In this document: positions 47,992-57,971 of the stretch, one piece after another
How the letters are laid out: the number at the start of each line of letters is the position of its first letter
How positions within the stretch are numbered: position 1 is the first letter of the stretch
Assembly (NCBI RefSeq): GCF_009882975.1
Contig: NZ_WTUX01000011.1
Span: 485,362 to 549,361 of the forward strand
Direction: 5' to 3'
Length of the DNA stretch: 64,000 nucleotides
Origin: Maritimibacter harenae
GTDB lineage: Bacteria; Pseudomonadota; Alphaproteobacteria; Rhodobacterales; Rhodobacteraceae
Program-made: the position numbers and the translations under genes
The notes under the pieces: model-generated
The model's database searches: none
Seen by the model: the letters and a program-made list of their open reading frames with translations, nothing else
What the model was told of the DNA's origin: nothing

Positions 47992-48414
47992 ATGCAGTTG
48001 AAGATGTCGCTTGACGAGTTGAACAGGTTCCTCGACGAGCATTTCCCCCAGGTGGCCGATGATTTCGAGGTGCTCGACGTGGCCCCGATGCGGATCACGA
48101 CGCGTGCCCTGGTCGACGACAAGCACCTGCGCCCGGGCAACACGGTGTCGGGGCCCACGATGTTCGCGCTGGCCGACGTGTCGGTCTATCTCGGGATTCT
48201 CGCGATGATCGGGCCCAAGGCGCTCGCCGTCACCACGAATTGCGCGATCGACTTCATGCGCAAGCCGGCCGCGGGCGCGAACCTGCGGGCCGAGACGCGG
48301 ATCCTGAAGCTGGGCAAGGTTCTGGCCGTGGGCGACGTGCTGCTTTATTCCGAAGGGACGGAGGCGCCGGTGGGACGCGCCTCGCTCACCTATTCGATCC
48401 CGCCGGAGCGGTGA
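47992..48414 (+). CDS. PaaI-type hotdog thioesterase
   Basis: A 140-aa hotdog-fold protein: HLRPGNTVSGPTMFALADVSVYLGILAMIG (the PaaI helix with the catalytic Asp), ALAVTTNCAIDFMRKPAAG and ILKLGKVLAVGDVLLYSEG. Members hydrolyse acyl-CoA thioesters of medium chain or aromatic type. GGGAGGAT precedes the ATG. The divergent crotonase-like gene acts on acyl-CoA too, so the two may serve one pathway; that is inference. Confidence 0.87.
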   Translation: MQLKMSLDELNRFLDEHFPQVADDFEVLDVAPMRITTRALVDDKHLRPGNTVSGPTMFALADVSVYLGILAMIGPKALAVTTNCAIDFMRKPAAGANLRAETRILKLGKVLAVGDVLLYSEGTEAPVGRASLTYSIPPER

Positions 48415-48457
48415 GGCGTTTCGGTCCGGGGACCGTTCGAGACCGGGGAGGCACAGG

Positions 48458-49432
48458 ATGACCGAGGCAGGCAGCGACATCGAGGGCGGGCGGCTGGCCC
48501 ATTTTCCCGTGAGCTTCTTTTCCGTGGCGATGGGCCTCCTGGGGCTCGTGCTGGCCTTGCGGGCCGCGGCGCCGTTCCTGGGCTGGACGGCGGTTCTGGC
48601 GGAAGGGGTCCTCTGGGTCACGATCGTCGTCTTCGCCGTCATCGCGGCGGTCTATTTCGCCAAGCTCCTGCGTCACCCGGGCGCCGTGATCGCCGAGTGG
48701 CAGCATCCCGTGACGCTGGCCTTCTTCCCGACGATGACCATTTCGCTGCTCCTGCTGGCCACGGCGCTGCGGCTGGACATCCCGGCGCTGGCCGAGCCGC
48801 TCTGGATCGCGGGTGTCGCGGGGCAGGGGGTTCTCACCATCGCGGTGGTTACCGGCTGGATCAGCCACCGGTCGTTCGAGGTGGGCCACGTGACGCCGGC
48901 CTGGTTCATCCCGGCCGTCGGCAACGTGATCGTCCCGATCGCGGGCGCGCGCATGGGATACATCGAGATCAGCTGGCTTTTCTTCTCGGTGGGCATGCTC
49001 TTCTGGGGCGTGCTCCTGTCGATGATCATGAACCGGCTGGTGTTCCACGACCCGATCCCCGCGCGGCTCTTCCCGACGATGGTGATCCTGATCGCGCCGC
49101 CCTCGGTCGCCTTCGTGGCCTATGTCGCGATGATGGGGGTGATCGACGGGTTCGCGCGGGCGCTGATCTACATCGGGTACATGTTCGCGGCCCTCGTGCT
49201 AGCGCAGCTCCCACGGCTGGTGCGCATTCCCTTCGCGATCAGCTGGTGGGCGCTGTCCTTCCCGCTGGCCGCGCTCGCCGTGGCCTCGTTCCTGTTCGCG
49301 CGGCTCGAGGGGACGCAGGCGCACCTGTCGATCGGATTGGGCGTCCTGATGATCCTGGGTCTGGTCGTGGCCGGGCTGGTCCTGCGCACGGCGGTCGCGA
49401 TCGGGCGGGGCGAGATCGGCCGGCCCGAATGA
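48458..49432 (+). CDS. SLAC1/TDT family anion channel or tellurite-resistance-type transporter
   Basis: A 324-aa polytopic protein with about ten TM helices. FPVSFFSVAMGLLGL at the start, EWQHPVTLAFFPTMTISLLLL, the PAWFIPAVGNVIVPIAGA central helix and a helix with FAISWWALSFPLAALAVASF are characteristic of TehA/SLAC1. Such proteins conduct nitrate, chloride or dicarboxylates. It lies 43 bp after the thioesterase; co-transcription is likely but functional link unknown. Confidence 0.87.
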   Translation: MTEAGSDIEGGRLAHFPVSFFSVAMGLLGLVLALRAAAPFLGWTAVLAEGVLWVTIVVFAVIAAVYFAKLLRHPGAVIAEWQHPVTLAFFPTMTISLLLLATALRLDIPALAEPLWIAGVAGQGVLTIAVVTGWISHRSFEVGHVTPAWFIPAVGNVIVPIAGARMGYIEISWLFFSVGMLFWGVLLSMIMNRLVFHDPIPARLFPTMVILIAPPSVAFVAYVAMMGVIDGFARALIYIGYMFAALVLAQLPRLVRIPFAISWWALSFPLAALAVASFLFARLEGTQAHLSIGLGVLMILGLVVAGLVLRTAVAIGRGEIGRPE

Positions 49433-49475
49433 GGTGCGGCGCGCCGCCCCGGCGCACCGCGTTTCGTGTCCCGGT

Positions 49476-50317
<842 letters not shown>

Positions 50318-50321
<4 letters not shown>

Positions 50322-50848
50322 TGCGCCGCCACCGCGTCGCCTTCGGTGACGAGTCCTTCGCCGCGCAGAAGCTCCTTCATGCGCACGTCGTCCGTGTCGA
50401 AAGCGCGCTTGAGCACGTCGACGGCCAGCCAGGGCTGGGCATCGCCACACATGAACACGTCGAAGGCGCCGTAGCCGATTTCCGGCCAGGTGTGCACGGA
50501 GATATGGCTTTCGGCCAGCACGGCCACGCCGGACACGCCCTGGGGCGAGAATTTGTGCGTGTGGATGTGCAGGAGCGTGGCCCCGCAGGTATCCACGATC
50601 TCGCGGAACGCGTTCTGGATGCGGGTCTCGTCATCCAGCCCGAAGCCGTCCACGACCTCTAGGATGAGGTGCGTGCCGGCATAGACCTTGCCGTCGCGGC
50701 GGATGAAGTGATCCTCGCGGTCCTCGTCGAACACGTCGCGAGTCACGGTGTTTGCATTGGCAGGGCAAAAGCCCACCTCGATGGTGTCTTCCTCTTGGGC
50801 GCCTGTCTCCAGACCGATCCCCAGTTGGAAGAGGTTGGCGTCTTTCAT
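50318..50848 (-). CDS. speD: S-adenosylmethionine decarboxylase proenzyme
   Basis: A 176-aa pyruvoyl-dependent enzyme supplying the aminopropyl donor. Self-cleavage should be at Glu-Ser in VLAESHISVHTWPEIGYGAFDVFMCG; the new N-terminal pyruvoyl comes from that Ser. TLLHIHTHKFSPQGVSG is the proton-donor region. About 45 residues precede the typical bacterial core (GKVYAGTHLILE), an N-terminal extension (NLFQLGIGLETGAQEED). GGGGAG lies four bases before the ATG at 50848. Its promoter is at 50964-50992. Confidence 0.92.
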
Positions 50849-50963
50849 GGCGCTCCCCTTCGTTCCAGTAGATTTAGGATGGTTGCCCACCCGCGGTTCC
50901 AGTCGGTCCCTTAGCGCCCCCCCGAAGACATTCGAAGTTGGGATCGGTTCCGAAAGTGAGGCG

Positions 50964-50992
50964 CATCTAGGGGGCATGGAGGATTCGGTCAA
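50964..50992 (-). promoter_or_regulatory. Putative promoter of speD-speE
   Basis: On the minus strand TTGACC (50992-50987), 17 bases, TAGATG (50969-50964). It gives a leader of about 110 bases. The remaining part of 50849-51200 holds no supported gene. Confidence 0.5.
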
Positions 50993-51200
50993 CCCTTGTC
51001 TTTGCATGGCTGCCCAGCGTTTGTCGTACAGGGCGGAGGCGGGGCCATTGTCGCCGAAATGTCACTGAATTGCGGGCCGCGCGCCGGATTGTTCCCGGTT
51101 CCGCGCGCCGCACCGCAAGGAGGTGGCCCGTCCCCATGTTTTCTTAGCTCTGTTGCGCTTTTCCGCTATGCTCGAAGCGCAAGGGAAAGAGCCGCCGACG

Positions 51201-51836
51201 ATGAAGGAACACACGAAAGCGGTGCTGGAGGCCTGTACGGGTCAGCTTGTCGCGCTGGGGTTGCTCCGGCGGCGGCGCGGGCTTGCCGTGTGGCAGATGA
51301 ACGAGGAGATGTGGGGCGGGGTCGGCATGCAGGTGCAGCTGACCCGCCACGGCGCCACGCGCATCCTGCCGGTGGCGCAGCTTGTCTGGGATCCCGTCGA
51401 ACGGCTCGTGGCACATGGCAAGGGGACGGGATACCGGCCCTGGAGCCCGGCGGCCATCACGCGGGCGCGCGTGGTCCTGCCCGCGCCTGACACCGGGCCG
51501 ATCGAGTTCATCTCCCCCGAGGTGCGCGGCGACATGCTCGACCGGTTCGCGCGCCTCGTGCAGTCGGACATCGTGCCCACCATCCTCAACATGGCGGACG
51601 AGGGCGAGATCCTGCGCCACTACCGGGCCGGGGCGGGCGAGGGGGTCGGGCGCGCCGAGCACGCTCTGGCGATCCTGGCCTGGGTGACCAAGAGCCTCGA
51701 CCTGGGCGCGGACTACGGCTCGCTCCTGTCGGTCCAGACGCAGGACGAGACGCGTTCGCGCCTGCAGGCGTTTCACCACCGGCTCACCGGGTCGCGCGAG
51801 GCGCGGGTGCTGATTGGCGCGAAAACCGCGGATTGA
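51201..51836 (+). CDS. Conserved hypothetical protein (211 aa)
   Basis: Not recognised. The protein is soluble and mixed alpha/beta: MKEHTKAVLEACTGQLVALGLLRRRRGLAVWQMNEEMWGG, a DNA/RNA-like basic patch (LLRRRRG), PAQLVWDPVERLVAHGKG, SPEVRGDMLDRFARLVQSDIVPTILNMADEGEILRHYR and a C-terminal helix. No signal peptide or TM segment. The ATG 51201 is chosen by start of structure; ATG 51168 in frame would add 11 residues. It stands alone, divergent from speD, before rplM. Confidence 0.68.
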   Translation: MKEHTKAVLEACTGQLVALGLLRRRRGLAVWQMNEEMWGGVGMQVQLTRHGATRILPVAQLVWDPVERLVAHGKGTGYRPWSPAAITRARVVLPAPDTGPIEFISPEVRGDMLDRFARLVQSDIVPTILNMADEGEILRHYRAGAGEGVGRAEHALAILAWVTKSLDLGADYGSLLSVQTQDETRSRLQAFHHRLTGSREARVLIGAKTAD

Positions 51837-51904
51837 TGGTGGGGTAAAATAATACCGAAAACGCAAGGCATTGTTTTTGCGACATAAATCCAAGAACAAC
51901 GCTC

Positions 51905-51932
51905 TTGACCGTGCGCCGGAAATCTCTAGAAA
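51905..51932 (+). promoter_or_regulatory. Putative promoter of rplM-rpsI
   Basis: TTGACC (51905-51910), 16 bases, TAGAAA (51927-51932), 34 bp before the rplM ATG. The AT-rich stretch 51840-51900 upstream is unusual for this genome and may be an UP-like element. Confidence 0.6.
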
Positions 51933-51966
51933 CGCGCCATCCGAAACCCATCAAGGGCCGAATGAC

Positions 51967-52431
51967 ATGAAAACCTTTTCTGCAACCCCTGCAGATATCG
52001 AGAAGAAGTGGGTCGTGATCGACGCCGAGGGCGTTGTTCTGGGCCGGCTCGCCTCGATCATCGCCACGCGTCTGCGCGGCAAGCACAAGCCGAGCTTCAC
52101 CCCGAACATGGATTGCGGCGACAACGTCATCGTGATCAACGCCGACAAGGTCCAGCTGACCGGCAAGAAGCGGGCCGACAAGATCCATTACTGGCACACC
52201 GGCTTCCCGGGCGGGATCAAGAACCGCACCGCGGGCCAGATCCTCGACGGCGAATACCCCGAGCGCCTGCTGACCCTCGCGGTCAAGCGCATGCTCCCGG
52301 GCAACCGCCTGGCGCGTCAGCAGATGACCAACCTGCGTATCTACGCCGGGGCCGAGCATCCGCATGAGGCGCAGTCGCCGGAAGTGCTGGATGTCAAATC
52401 CATGAACAAGAAAAACACGCGTGAGGGCTGA
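51967..52431 (+). CDS. rplM: 50S ribosomal protein L13
   Basis: A 154-aa L13: [72 protein letters not shown] and [32 protein letters not shown] match the family end to end. It is followed two bases later by rpsI, the usual pair. The start at 51967 gives the normal alphaproteobacterial N-terminus ([15 protein letters not shown]). Confidence 0.98.
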   Translation: MKTFSATPADIEKKWVVIDAEGVVLGRLASIIATRLRGKHKPSFTPNMDCGDNVIVINADKVQLTGKKRADKIHYWHTGFPGGIKNRTAGQILDGEYPERLLTLAVKRMLPGNRLARQQMTNLRIYAGAEHPHEAQSPEVLDVKSMNKKNTREG

Positions 52432-52433
52432 TC

Positions 52434-52925
52434 ATGGCTGAAGAAGTTAAATCGCTTGATGAGCTGAACGCGGTCGTCGAAGGCGCCGATGCGCCGGTCG
52501 CCGAGGACATCATCAACCGTGAGCCGGTCCGCGACGAGCTGGGCCGTTCCTACGCCACCGGCAAGCGCAAGGATGCGGTCGCCCGCGTCTGGATCAAGCC
52601 GGGCTCCGGCAAGGTCACCGTCAACGGTCGAGAAATGAACAAGTATTTCGCGCGCCCGGTGCTCCAGATGATCCTCGCCCAGCCGTTCACCGTGGCCGGC
52701 GTCGAAGGTGAATTCGACGTCTACGCGACGGTCACCGGCGGCGGTCTCTCGGGCCAGGCCGGTGCGGTCAAGCACGGCATCTCGAAGGCGCTGCAGCTCT
52801 ACGAACCGTCGCTGCGCCCGGCGCTGAAGGCCGCGGGCTTCCTGACCCGCGACAGCCGCGTGGTGGAACGCAAGAAGTACGGCCGCCGCAAGGCCCGCCG
52901 GAGCTTCCAGTTCTCCAAGCGCTGA
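52434..52925 (+). CDS. rpsI: 30S ribosomal protein S9
   Basis: A 163-aa S9 with an N-terminal extension of about 35 residues rich in acidic residues, as in alphaproteobacteria, then [46 protein letters not shown] and the C-terminal [19 protein letters not shown] tail that reaches the P site. It is co-transcribed with rplM. A clear terminator follows at 52951-52984. Confidence 0.98.
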   Translation: MAEEVKSLDELNAVVEGADAPVAEDIINREPVRDELGRSYATGKRKDAVARVWIKPGSGKVTVNGREMNKYFARPVLQMILAQPFTVAGVEGEFDVYATVTGGGLSGQAGAVKHGISKALQLYEPSLRPALKAAGFLTRDSRVVERKKYGRRKARRSFQFSKR

Positions 52926-52950
52926 TCCGAACCGGATCACACGACATTCG

Positions 52951-52984
52951 AACGGGGTCGCCACATCGGCGGCCCCGTTTTTTC
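52951..52984 (+). terminator. Intrinsic terminator after rpsI
   Basis: AACGGGG (52951-52957) pairs with CCCCGTT (52973-52979), with an inner CGCC/GGCG, followed by a run of Ts ending about 52983. Confidence 0.9.
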
Positions 52985-53115
52985 GTGCCGGTCCCCGGTC
53001 ATTCGAGTTTTAAGCATTGTGCCCGCGCCAGCGTTAAGGGTGCGGAAAGGGAGGGGCGTTAGGGTCGCCGCGGACAGCCCGATGATGGGACGTGTCCTTT
53101 GACCGGAGACCCGAC

Positions 53116-53685
53116 ATGAAGACCCTGCTTGCCTCGACCCTGATCCTCGGCCTCGCCGCGCCCGCGACAGCGCAGGATTTCGCTGCCGCGATGGGCGACT
53201 TTCTCGACCAGCACGTGGTCGGTTGGGCTTCCGACCCGGTGCTGCTCGACGCGATCCGTGACAAGAACGCCGCCCATGAATGGATCGATCAATCCCGCAT
53301 CGATGCGCTCGACCGGGCCTGGCAGGACGAGATCGGGCGCAGCGTGACGCCCACGATCTCGACCGTGATGGAAAACCCCGCATCCGATTTCCTGCGCGCC
53401 CGCGTCAACGCCCTGGGCGGTGCGGTGACGGAGGTCTTCGTGGTGGACGCGCATGGCCTGAACGTCGCGGCCTCGGCCCCGACCTCGGATTACTGGCAGG
53501 GGGACGAGGCGAAGTTCACGGAAACCTTCGCCGTCGGGCCCAGGGCGCGCCATTTCTCCGAGATCGAAAGGGACGCCTCCACCAGCACCTACCAGGGTCA
53601 GGCCTCCTTCACCATCGTCGACCCGGAGACCGGCGCGCCCATCGGCGCGATGACCGTCGGCATCAATGCCGAAGCCCTGTTCTGA
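53116..53685 (+). CDS. Secreted PDC/Cache-like sensor protein next to the chemoreceptor
   Basis: A 189-aa exported protein without membrane anchor. Signal peptide about 1-20 (MKTLLASTLILGLAAPATAQ). The rest looks like a single Cache (PDC) sensor domain: a long N-terminal helix (SDPVLLDAIRDKNAAHEWIDQ), VTEVFVVDAHGLNVAASAPTSDYWQGDEAKF, YQGQASFTIVDPETGAPIGAMTVGINAEAL. These sheets usually form the ligand pocket of receptors, but here stand as a free protein. GGAG lies seven bases before the ATG at 53116. The receptor gene begins 45 bp downstream on the same strand, which suggests that it hands a ligand or signal to the receptor. Confidence 0.75.
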   Translation: MKTLLASTLILGLAAPATAQDFAAAMGDFLDQHVVGWASDPVLLDAIRDKNAAHEWIDQSRIDALDRAWQDEIGRSVTPTISTVMENPASDFLRARVNALGGAVTEVFVVDAHGLNVAASAPTSDYWQGDEAKFTETFAVGPRARHFSEIERDASTSTYQGQASFTIVDPETGAPIGAMTVGINAEALF

Positions 53686-53730
53686 GCCCCTGACGGTTCA
53701 AGCATCATCTCAACAGGAGCGTGCAAGTTT

Positions 53731-56331
53731 ATGCAATTCATCAATAAAGACATTCTCCCGCGGCGCATCCGGGTGAACTCGATCTTCGTGAAGCTTGCCG
53801 CGGTGATCTTCGCGATGTCGGCCCTGCTCGCGGCCGGCGTCTCCTGGTTCTACACCGACGTGTCCCGTTCTCACCTCGAAAACGCGCTGCGCCGCTCGGG
53901 GCTGGAAATCACCACCGTCACCGCCGAAACCCTCGACGGCGCGATGGCGTTCGGTGATACCGATGCCATTCTCGACCGGATCACGCCGCTGGTCGACCAC
54001 GAAGATTCGGAAACCGTGCACGGCCTCGCGCTTGGCGCCGACGGCGACCTCATCGCCTCGGCCGGCCGCGCGCCGGGGCTGGAACCGGCGCTGGCCGCGC
54101 TTGCCCGCACGGCGCTCGCCGAGGGCGCGGTCACGTTGTCCGAAGACGGATTCAGCGTCGCGGCGCCCGTGTTCTACGGCGACCGTGCCGATCCGGTCGG
54201 TGTGCTCGTTCTGGCCTGGACCGCCGAATACCTCGTCGCCGATGCGATGGCGGCCCAGGACACCGCGATCCTCGTCGCTTCCCTCGGTGTGCTTGCCGGC
54301 GTTCTCGTGATGATCTTCCTCGTACGCGGCATGGTCACGCGCCCCCTCGTCACCTCCACCGAGGTTCTCAACGAGGTGGCCGACGAACGCTACGACGTGG
54401 ACATTCCGCCCACGGACCGGGGCGACGAGATCGGCGATCTCGGCCGCGCGATCGAGGACTTGCGCCAGAAGCTTCTCGCGGGCGCCGAAACCGCCCGGGA
54501 AAACCGCTTTCGCGGCGAGGCCTTCAAGGCCTCCGCATCCGCGGTGATGATGGCCGACAGCGAGATGCGGATTTTCGGCGCGAACAATGCGGTGCTGGAG
54601 CTCATGCGCCACTACGAGCCGGAATTCCGAAAGACCTGTGACGGGTTCGACCCGGACAATGTCATCGGCCAGGACATGGATTTCTTTCATGCCGGTGCGC
54701 TCAAATCCCGCGTGCGCCAGATCCTCGCAGATCCCGCGAACCTGCCCTACGACGCGAACATCAGCGTCGGCGACGCCCGCTTTCGCCTCCTGATCACCCC
54801 GGTCCGTTCTGACGAAGGTGCGCTTGACGGCTACGTCGTGGAATGGACCGACAAGACCAGCGAATACATGAACGAGGCGATCCTGGCGGCCATCGAGAAC
54901 AACCAGATCAAGGCCGAATTCTCGCTCGATGGAAACCTGAAAGCCGCGAACGCCATGTTCTACGATGCCTGCGGCGCGTCCCCGGCTTCTCTTGGCGAGG
55001 TGAACTTGGATCGCTTGATCGATTTGGACGAAGGCCTCGAAGGCGGTCTCGGCAGCATATTTGACCGGCTGCGCCAGGGAACCGCTGTCTACGGCGAGTT
55101 CAGGATCAAGCGCCGGTCCGGCGGACATGCGGTCATCGATGGCGGCTTCACCCCGGTACAGGACGTGAAAGGCAACCTCCTGCGCATGGTGCTGGTGGGG
55201 CGCGACGTCAGCGAAGACCGCGCGCGCATCGCCGAAGCCGAAGCGGAGAAGCAGGCTGCGAAAGCGACCCAGGACAAGGTTGTCGACGCCCTGAAGCACG
55301 GTCTGGAATCCCTGGCGAACGGCGACCTGATGACCCGGATCGACGAGGTCTTTACGCCTGATTACGAACAGTTGCGCACGGACTTCAACCTCGCCGCGGA
55401 CAAGCTGTTGGACGCGATGCGCGGCGTGATCGAGAACGCCGATCTCATCACCGGCGAGGCCGCGGAAATTTCGTCGGCCGCCGACGACCTCTCGGCCCGG
55501 ACCGAGAAACAGGCCGCCACCCTGGAAGAGACCGCCTCGGCACTGGACGAGCTCACCTCTTCGGTAAAATCCGCCGCGGACGGCGCGACCCATGCCAATG
55601 ACATCGTGGAAAAGGCCCGCGACAACGCCGAAGCCTCGGGCACGGTCGTGCGCGAAGCGGTGACGGCGATGGGCGAGATCGAAACGAGTTCGACCCAGAT
55701 CTCCAAGATCACCGGCGTCATCGATGACATCGCTTTCCAGACCAACCTCCTGGCCCTCAACGCGGGCGTCGAGGCCGCACGCGCGGGCGAAGCCGGACGG
55801 GGCTTCGCCGTGGTCGCCTCGGAGGTGCGTGCCCTCGCGCAACGCTCCTCCGAAGCGGCACGCGAAATCAACGCGCTCATTTCCGCCTCCGGCGGCCAGG
55901 TCAAGCGCGGCGTGGATCTGGTCGGGCAGGCGGGCGACGCGCTCAAGGGCATCGTCGAGAGCGTCTCGGAGATCAGCCGTCACGTCTCGGAGATCGCGGT
56001 CAGCGCGCGTGAACAGAGCGCAGGGCTCGCCGAGATCAACGCGGCGGTGAACCAACTCGACCAGGTGACCCAGCAGAACGCGGCCATGTTCGAGGAAACC
56101 ACTGCCGCGAGCCACGCGCTCACGCGCGAGGCAGAGACACTGGCCCAGACGATGGGCCGGTTCCAAACCGGCCCGCGCGACGCGGGGAACGAAGCGCATG
56201 CGCCCGTCCCCTTCACCACCCGCCGCGATCCCGTACGCGACACGGCGTCCCAACCTGCGCTTCACGCAGGTGCGGCCGCTGTCGCCGTCGCGGAGGTTCC
56301 CGATGACGATGACGGTTGGGACGAATTCTGA
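53731..56331 (+). CDS. Methyl-accepting chemotaxis protein with HAMP and two PAS-like domains
   Basis: An 866-aa chemoreceptor. TM1 about 17-41, a short periplasmic region (42-178, Cache-like), TM2 about 179-200, HAMP about 200-250, PAS-like domain 1 about 262-375, PAS-like 2 about 385-495, a second HAMP-like stretch (515-565), then the methylated signalling domain whose tip is [16 protein letters not shown] (about 664-679). The final five residues, GWDEF, fit the pentapeptide that tethers CheR (x-aromatic-x-x-aromatic). cheB follows 14 bp later. The PAS domains could sense redox or a cytosolic ligand. Confidence 0.92.
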   Translation: MQFINKDILPRRIRVNSIFVKLAAVIFAMSALLAAGVSWFYTDVSRSHLENALRRSGLEITTVTAETLDGAMAFGDTDAILDRITPLVDHEDSETVHGLALGADGDLIASAGRAPGLEPALAALARTALAEGAVTLSEDGFSVAAPVFYGDRADPVGVLVLAWTAEYLVADAMAAQDTAILVASLGVLAGVLVMIFLVRGMVTRPLVTSTEVLNEVADERYDVDIPPTDRGDEIGDLGRAIEDLRQKLLAGAETARENRFRGEAFKASASAVMMADSEMRIFGANNAVLELMRHYEPEFRKTCDGFDPDNVIGQDMDFFHAGALKSRVRQILADPANLPYDANISVGDARFRLLITPVRSDEGALDGYVVEWTDKTSEYMNEAILAAIENNQIKAEFSLDGNLKAANAMFYDACGASPASLGEVNLDRLIDLDEGLEGGLGSIFDRLRQGTAVYGEFRIKRRSGGHAVIDGGFTPVQDVKGNLLRMVLVGRDVSEDRARIAEAEAEKQAAKATQDKVVDALKHGLESLANGDLMTRIDEVFTPDYEQLRTDFNLAADKLLDAMRGVIENADLITGEAAEISSAADDLSARTEKQAATLEETASALDELTSSVKSAADGATHANDIVEKARDNAEASGTVVREAVTAMGEIETSSTQISKITGVIDDIAFQTNLLALNAGVEAARAGEAGRGFAVVASEVRALAQRSSEAAREINALISASGGQVKRGVDLVGQAGDALKGIVESVSEISRHVSEIAVSAREQSAGLAEINAAVNQLDQVTQQNAAMFEETTAASHALTREAETLAQTMGRFQTGPRDAGNEAHAPVPFTTRRDPVRDTASQPALHAGAAAVAVAEVPDDDDGWDEF

Positions 56332-56345
56332 GCGGAGGTCGAGCC

Positions 56346-57398
56346 ATGAAGAAGGCCTGCCGCGTCTTGGTGGTGGACGACTCGTCCACCATGCGAAAAC
56401 TCATCCGCCACGGACTTGGTCGCGATCCCCGTTTGCGGGTCGTGGGTGAAGCTGGGACGGCCCGACAGGCACGCGAATTGGTCAAGACGCTCGAACCGGA
56501 TATCATGACGCTAGATGTCGAAATGCCCGGAATGGACGGTCTCGAGTTCCTGTCGCGCCTGATGATCGCACGCCCCATGCCCGTGGTGATGGTTTCGTCC
56601 CTGACCGGCCGCGGCAGTGACGCCGCAATCCGGGCTTTGTCCCTCGGGGCGATGGAGTGCATCGAGAAACCGCGCTTCGGCACCGCCCAGGAAACGTTCT
56701 CCCAACTCGCCGATCTTCTTGTAACCCTGTCCGCCGCAAAGCCCTCCACACGACCAGGTCGATCGCCCGCCAGCCGTGAACGCGAATACGACCCGCCCTT
56801 TCAGTGGAATGGCAGATTCCTTCTCATCGGTGCATCGACAGGCGGGGTCGACGCGCTTGAAACCATCTTTTCAGCTTTTCCCAACGACGCGCCGCCGACG
56901 CTAGTGACCCAGCATATGCCGGCACCGTTCCTTGCGAGCTTCGCAGAGCGTCTCAATTCGAACATGTGCCCCAACATACGCCTCGCGTCCGACGGTGATG
57001 TACTGACGCAGGGCAACATCCTGATCGCGCCAGGGGGCCGATACCATCTTCGGCTTTCGCATGATGGGGCGGCACAGGTGACACTTTGGGAGGGGCCCAA
57101 ACGAAATGGGCATCGACCATCGGTCGATGAAATGTTTCTTTCCGCATTGCCGGTGGCGCAGCGATCGGTGGCGGCGCTCCTCACCGGTATGGGCCGGGAT
57201 GGAGCCGCCGGACTGCTGCAACTCAGATCCGCCGGTGCCCGAACCTTCGCACAGGACGCCGCATCCAGCATCGTTTACGGGATGCCTCGCGTGGCGACCG
57301 AAATCGGGGCCGCAGGAGAAGTCGTTCCACTTGCTCAAATGGCGTCGGCTTTGTTGGGTGCTTGCGCGTACCAGGTTCCGATGGGTGCAGGGGCTTGA
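56346..57398 (+). CDS. cheB: Chemotaxis methylesterase/deamidase CheB
   Basis: A 350-aa response-regulator methylesterase that removes methyl groups from receptors. The receiver domain has D11/D12, phosphoacceptor D57 (MTLDVEMPGMDG) and Lys109; a linker spans about 125-155; the catalytic domain has the triad Ser164 (IGASTGG), His190 (TQHMP) and Asp285 (TGMGRDG). Start ATG 56346 (MKKACRVLVVDD). It is preceded by the receptor and followed by cheD one base after its stop. From about its second half the base composition drops below that of the flanks. Confidence 0.95.
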   Translation: MKKACRVLVVDDSSTMRKLIRHGLGRDPRLRVVGEAGTARQARELVKTLEPDIMTLDVEMPGMDGLEFLSRLMIARPMPVVMVSSLTGRGSDAAIRALSLGAMECIEKPRFGTAQETFSQLADLLVTLSAAKPSTRPGRSPASREREYDPPFQWNGRFLLIGASTGGVDALETIFSAFPNDAPPTLVTQHMPAPFLASFAERLNSNMCPNIRLASDGDVLTQGNILIAPGGRYHLRLSHDGAAQVTLWEGPKRNGHRPSVDEMFLSALPVAQRSVAALLTGMGRDGAAGLLQLRSAGARTFAQDAASSIVYGMPRVATEIGAAGEVVPLAQMASALLGACAYQVPMGAGA

Positions 57399-57399
57399 T

Positions 57400-57930
57400 A
57401 TGAGCAGTCTTGAAGCGCGGAAATCCGGCCGGACCTACATCGCGCAAGGCGAACACGCCATCGATGGAGGTCCGGACGCTGTCATCGCGACGCTTCTGGG
57501 GTCATGCGTTGCCGCCTGCATATGGGATCCAGGCCGCGGGATCGGCGGCATGAATCATGTATTGTTCGTTGACGCGACCGCGTCGTCCTCCATGACGTAT
57601 GGATATGGCGTCAATGCGATGGAACTCTTGATCAACGGCTTGTTGCGCCTGGGCGCAGAGCGGCGCGCCCTGCGAGCCAAGGTTTTCGGGGGCGCGCGCA
57701 TGATAGATGGGCTATCGGATGGTGGATCCCGGAATGCGGAGTTCGTTCAACACTTCCTGGCCCGGGAAGGGATCAGCGAAGTCGGGTCTGACATCGGCGG
57801 AACCAAGGCGCGACGGGTGGAATTCTGGCCGGGCACCGGGCGCGCGCGTTTGAAATATGTTCGGCAAACTGTCCCTGTCGTCTCGAGTAGCCTCCACCGC
57901 AAGACAAGTCGAGATATCGAATTGTTCTGA
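57400..57930 (+). CDS. cheD: Chemoreceptor glutamine deamidase CheD
   Basis: A 176-aa deamidase that changes receptor Gln to Glu and in some bacteria also docks CheC. The catalytic Cys36 lies in LLGSCVAACIWDP and His53 in GGMNHVLF, 17 residues apart as in Thermotoga CheD. KVFGGARMIDG and the later HFLAREGI are family features. The ATG follows the cheB stop by one base. It ends in a 41-bp gap to the convergent operon. Confidence 0.93.
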   Translation: MSSLEARKSGRTYIAQGEHAIDGGPDAVIATLLGSCVAACIWDPGRGIGGMNHVLFVDATASSSMTYGYGVNAMELLINGLLRLGAERRALRAKVFGGARMIDGLSDGGSRNAEFVQHFLAREGISEVGSDIGGTKARRVEFWPGTGRARLKYVRQTVPVVSSSLHRKTSRDIELF

Positions 57931-57971
57931 CCAGGTCCCCCGGACGCCCATTCCTGGCACAGTGCGAGCGG

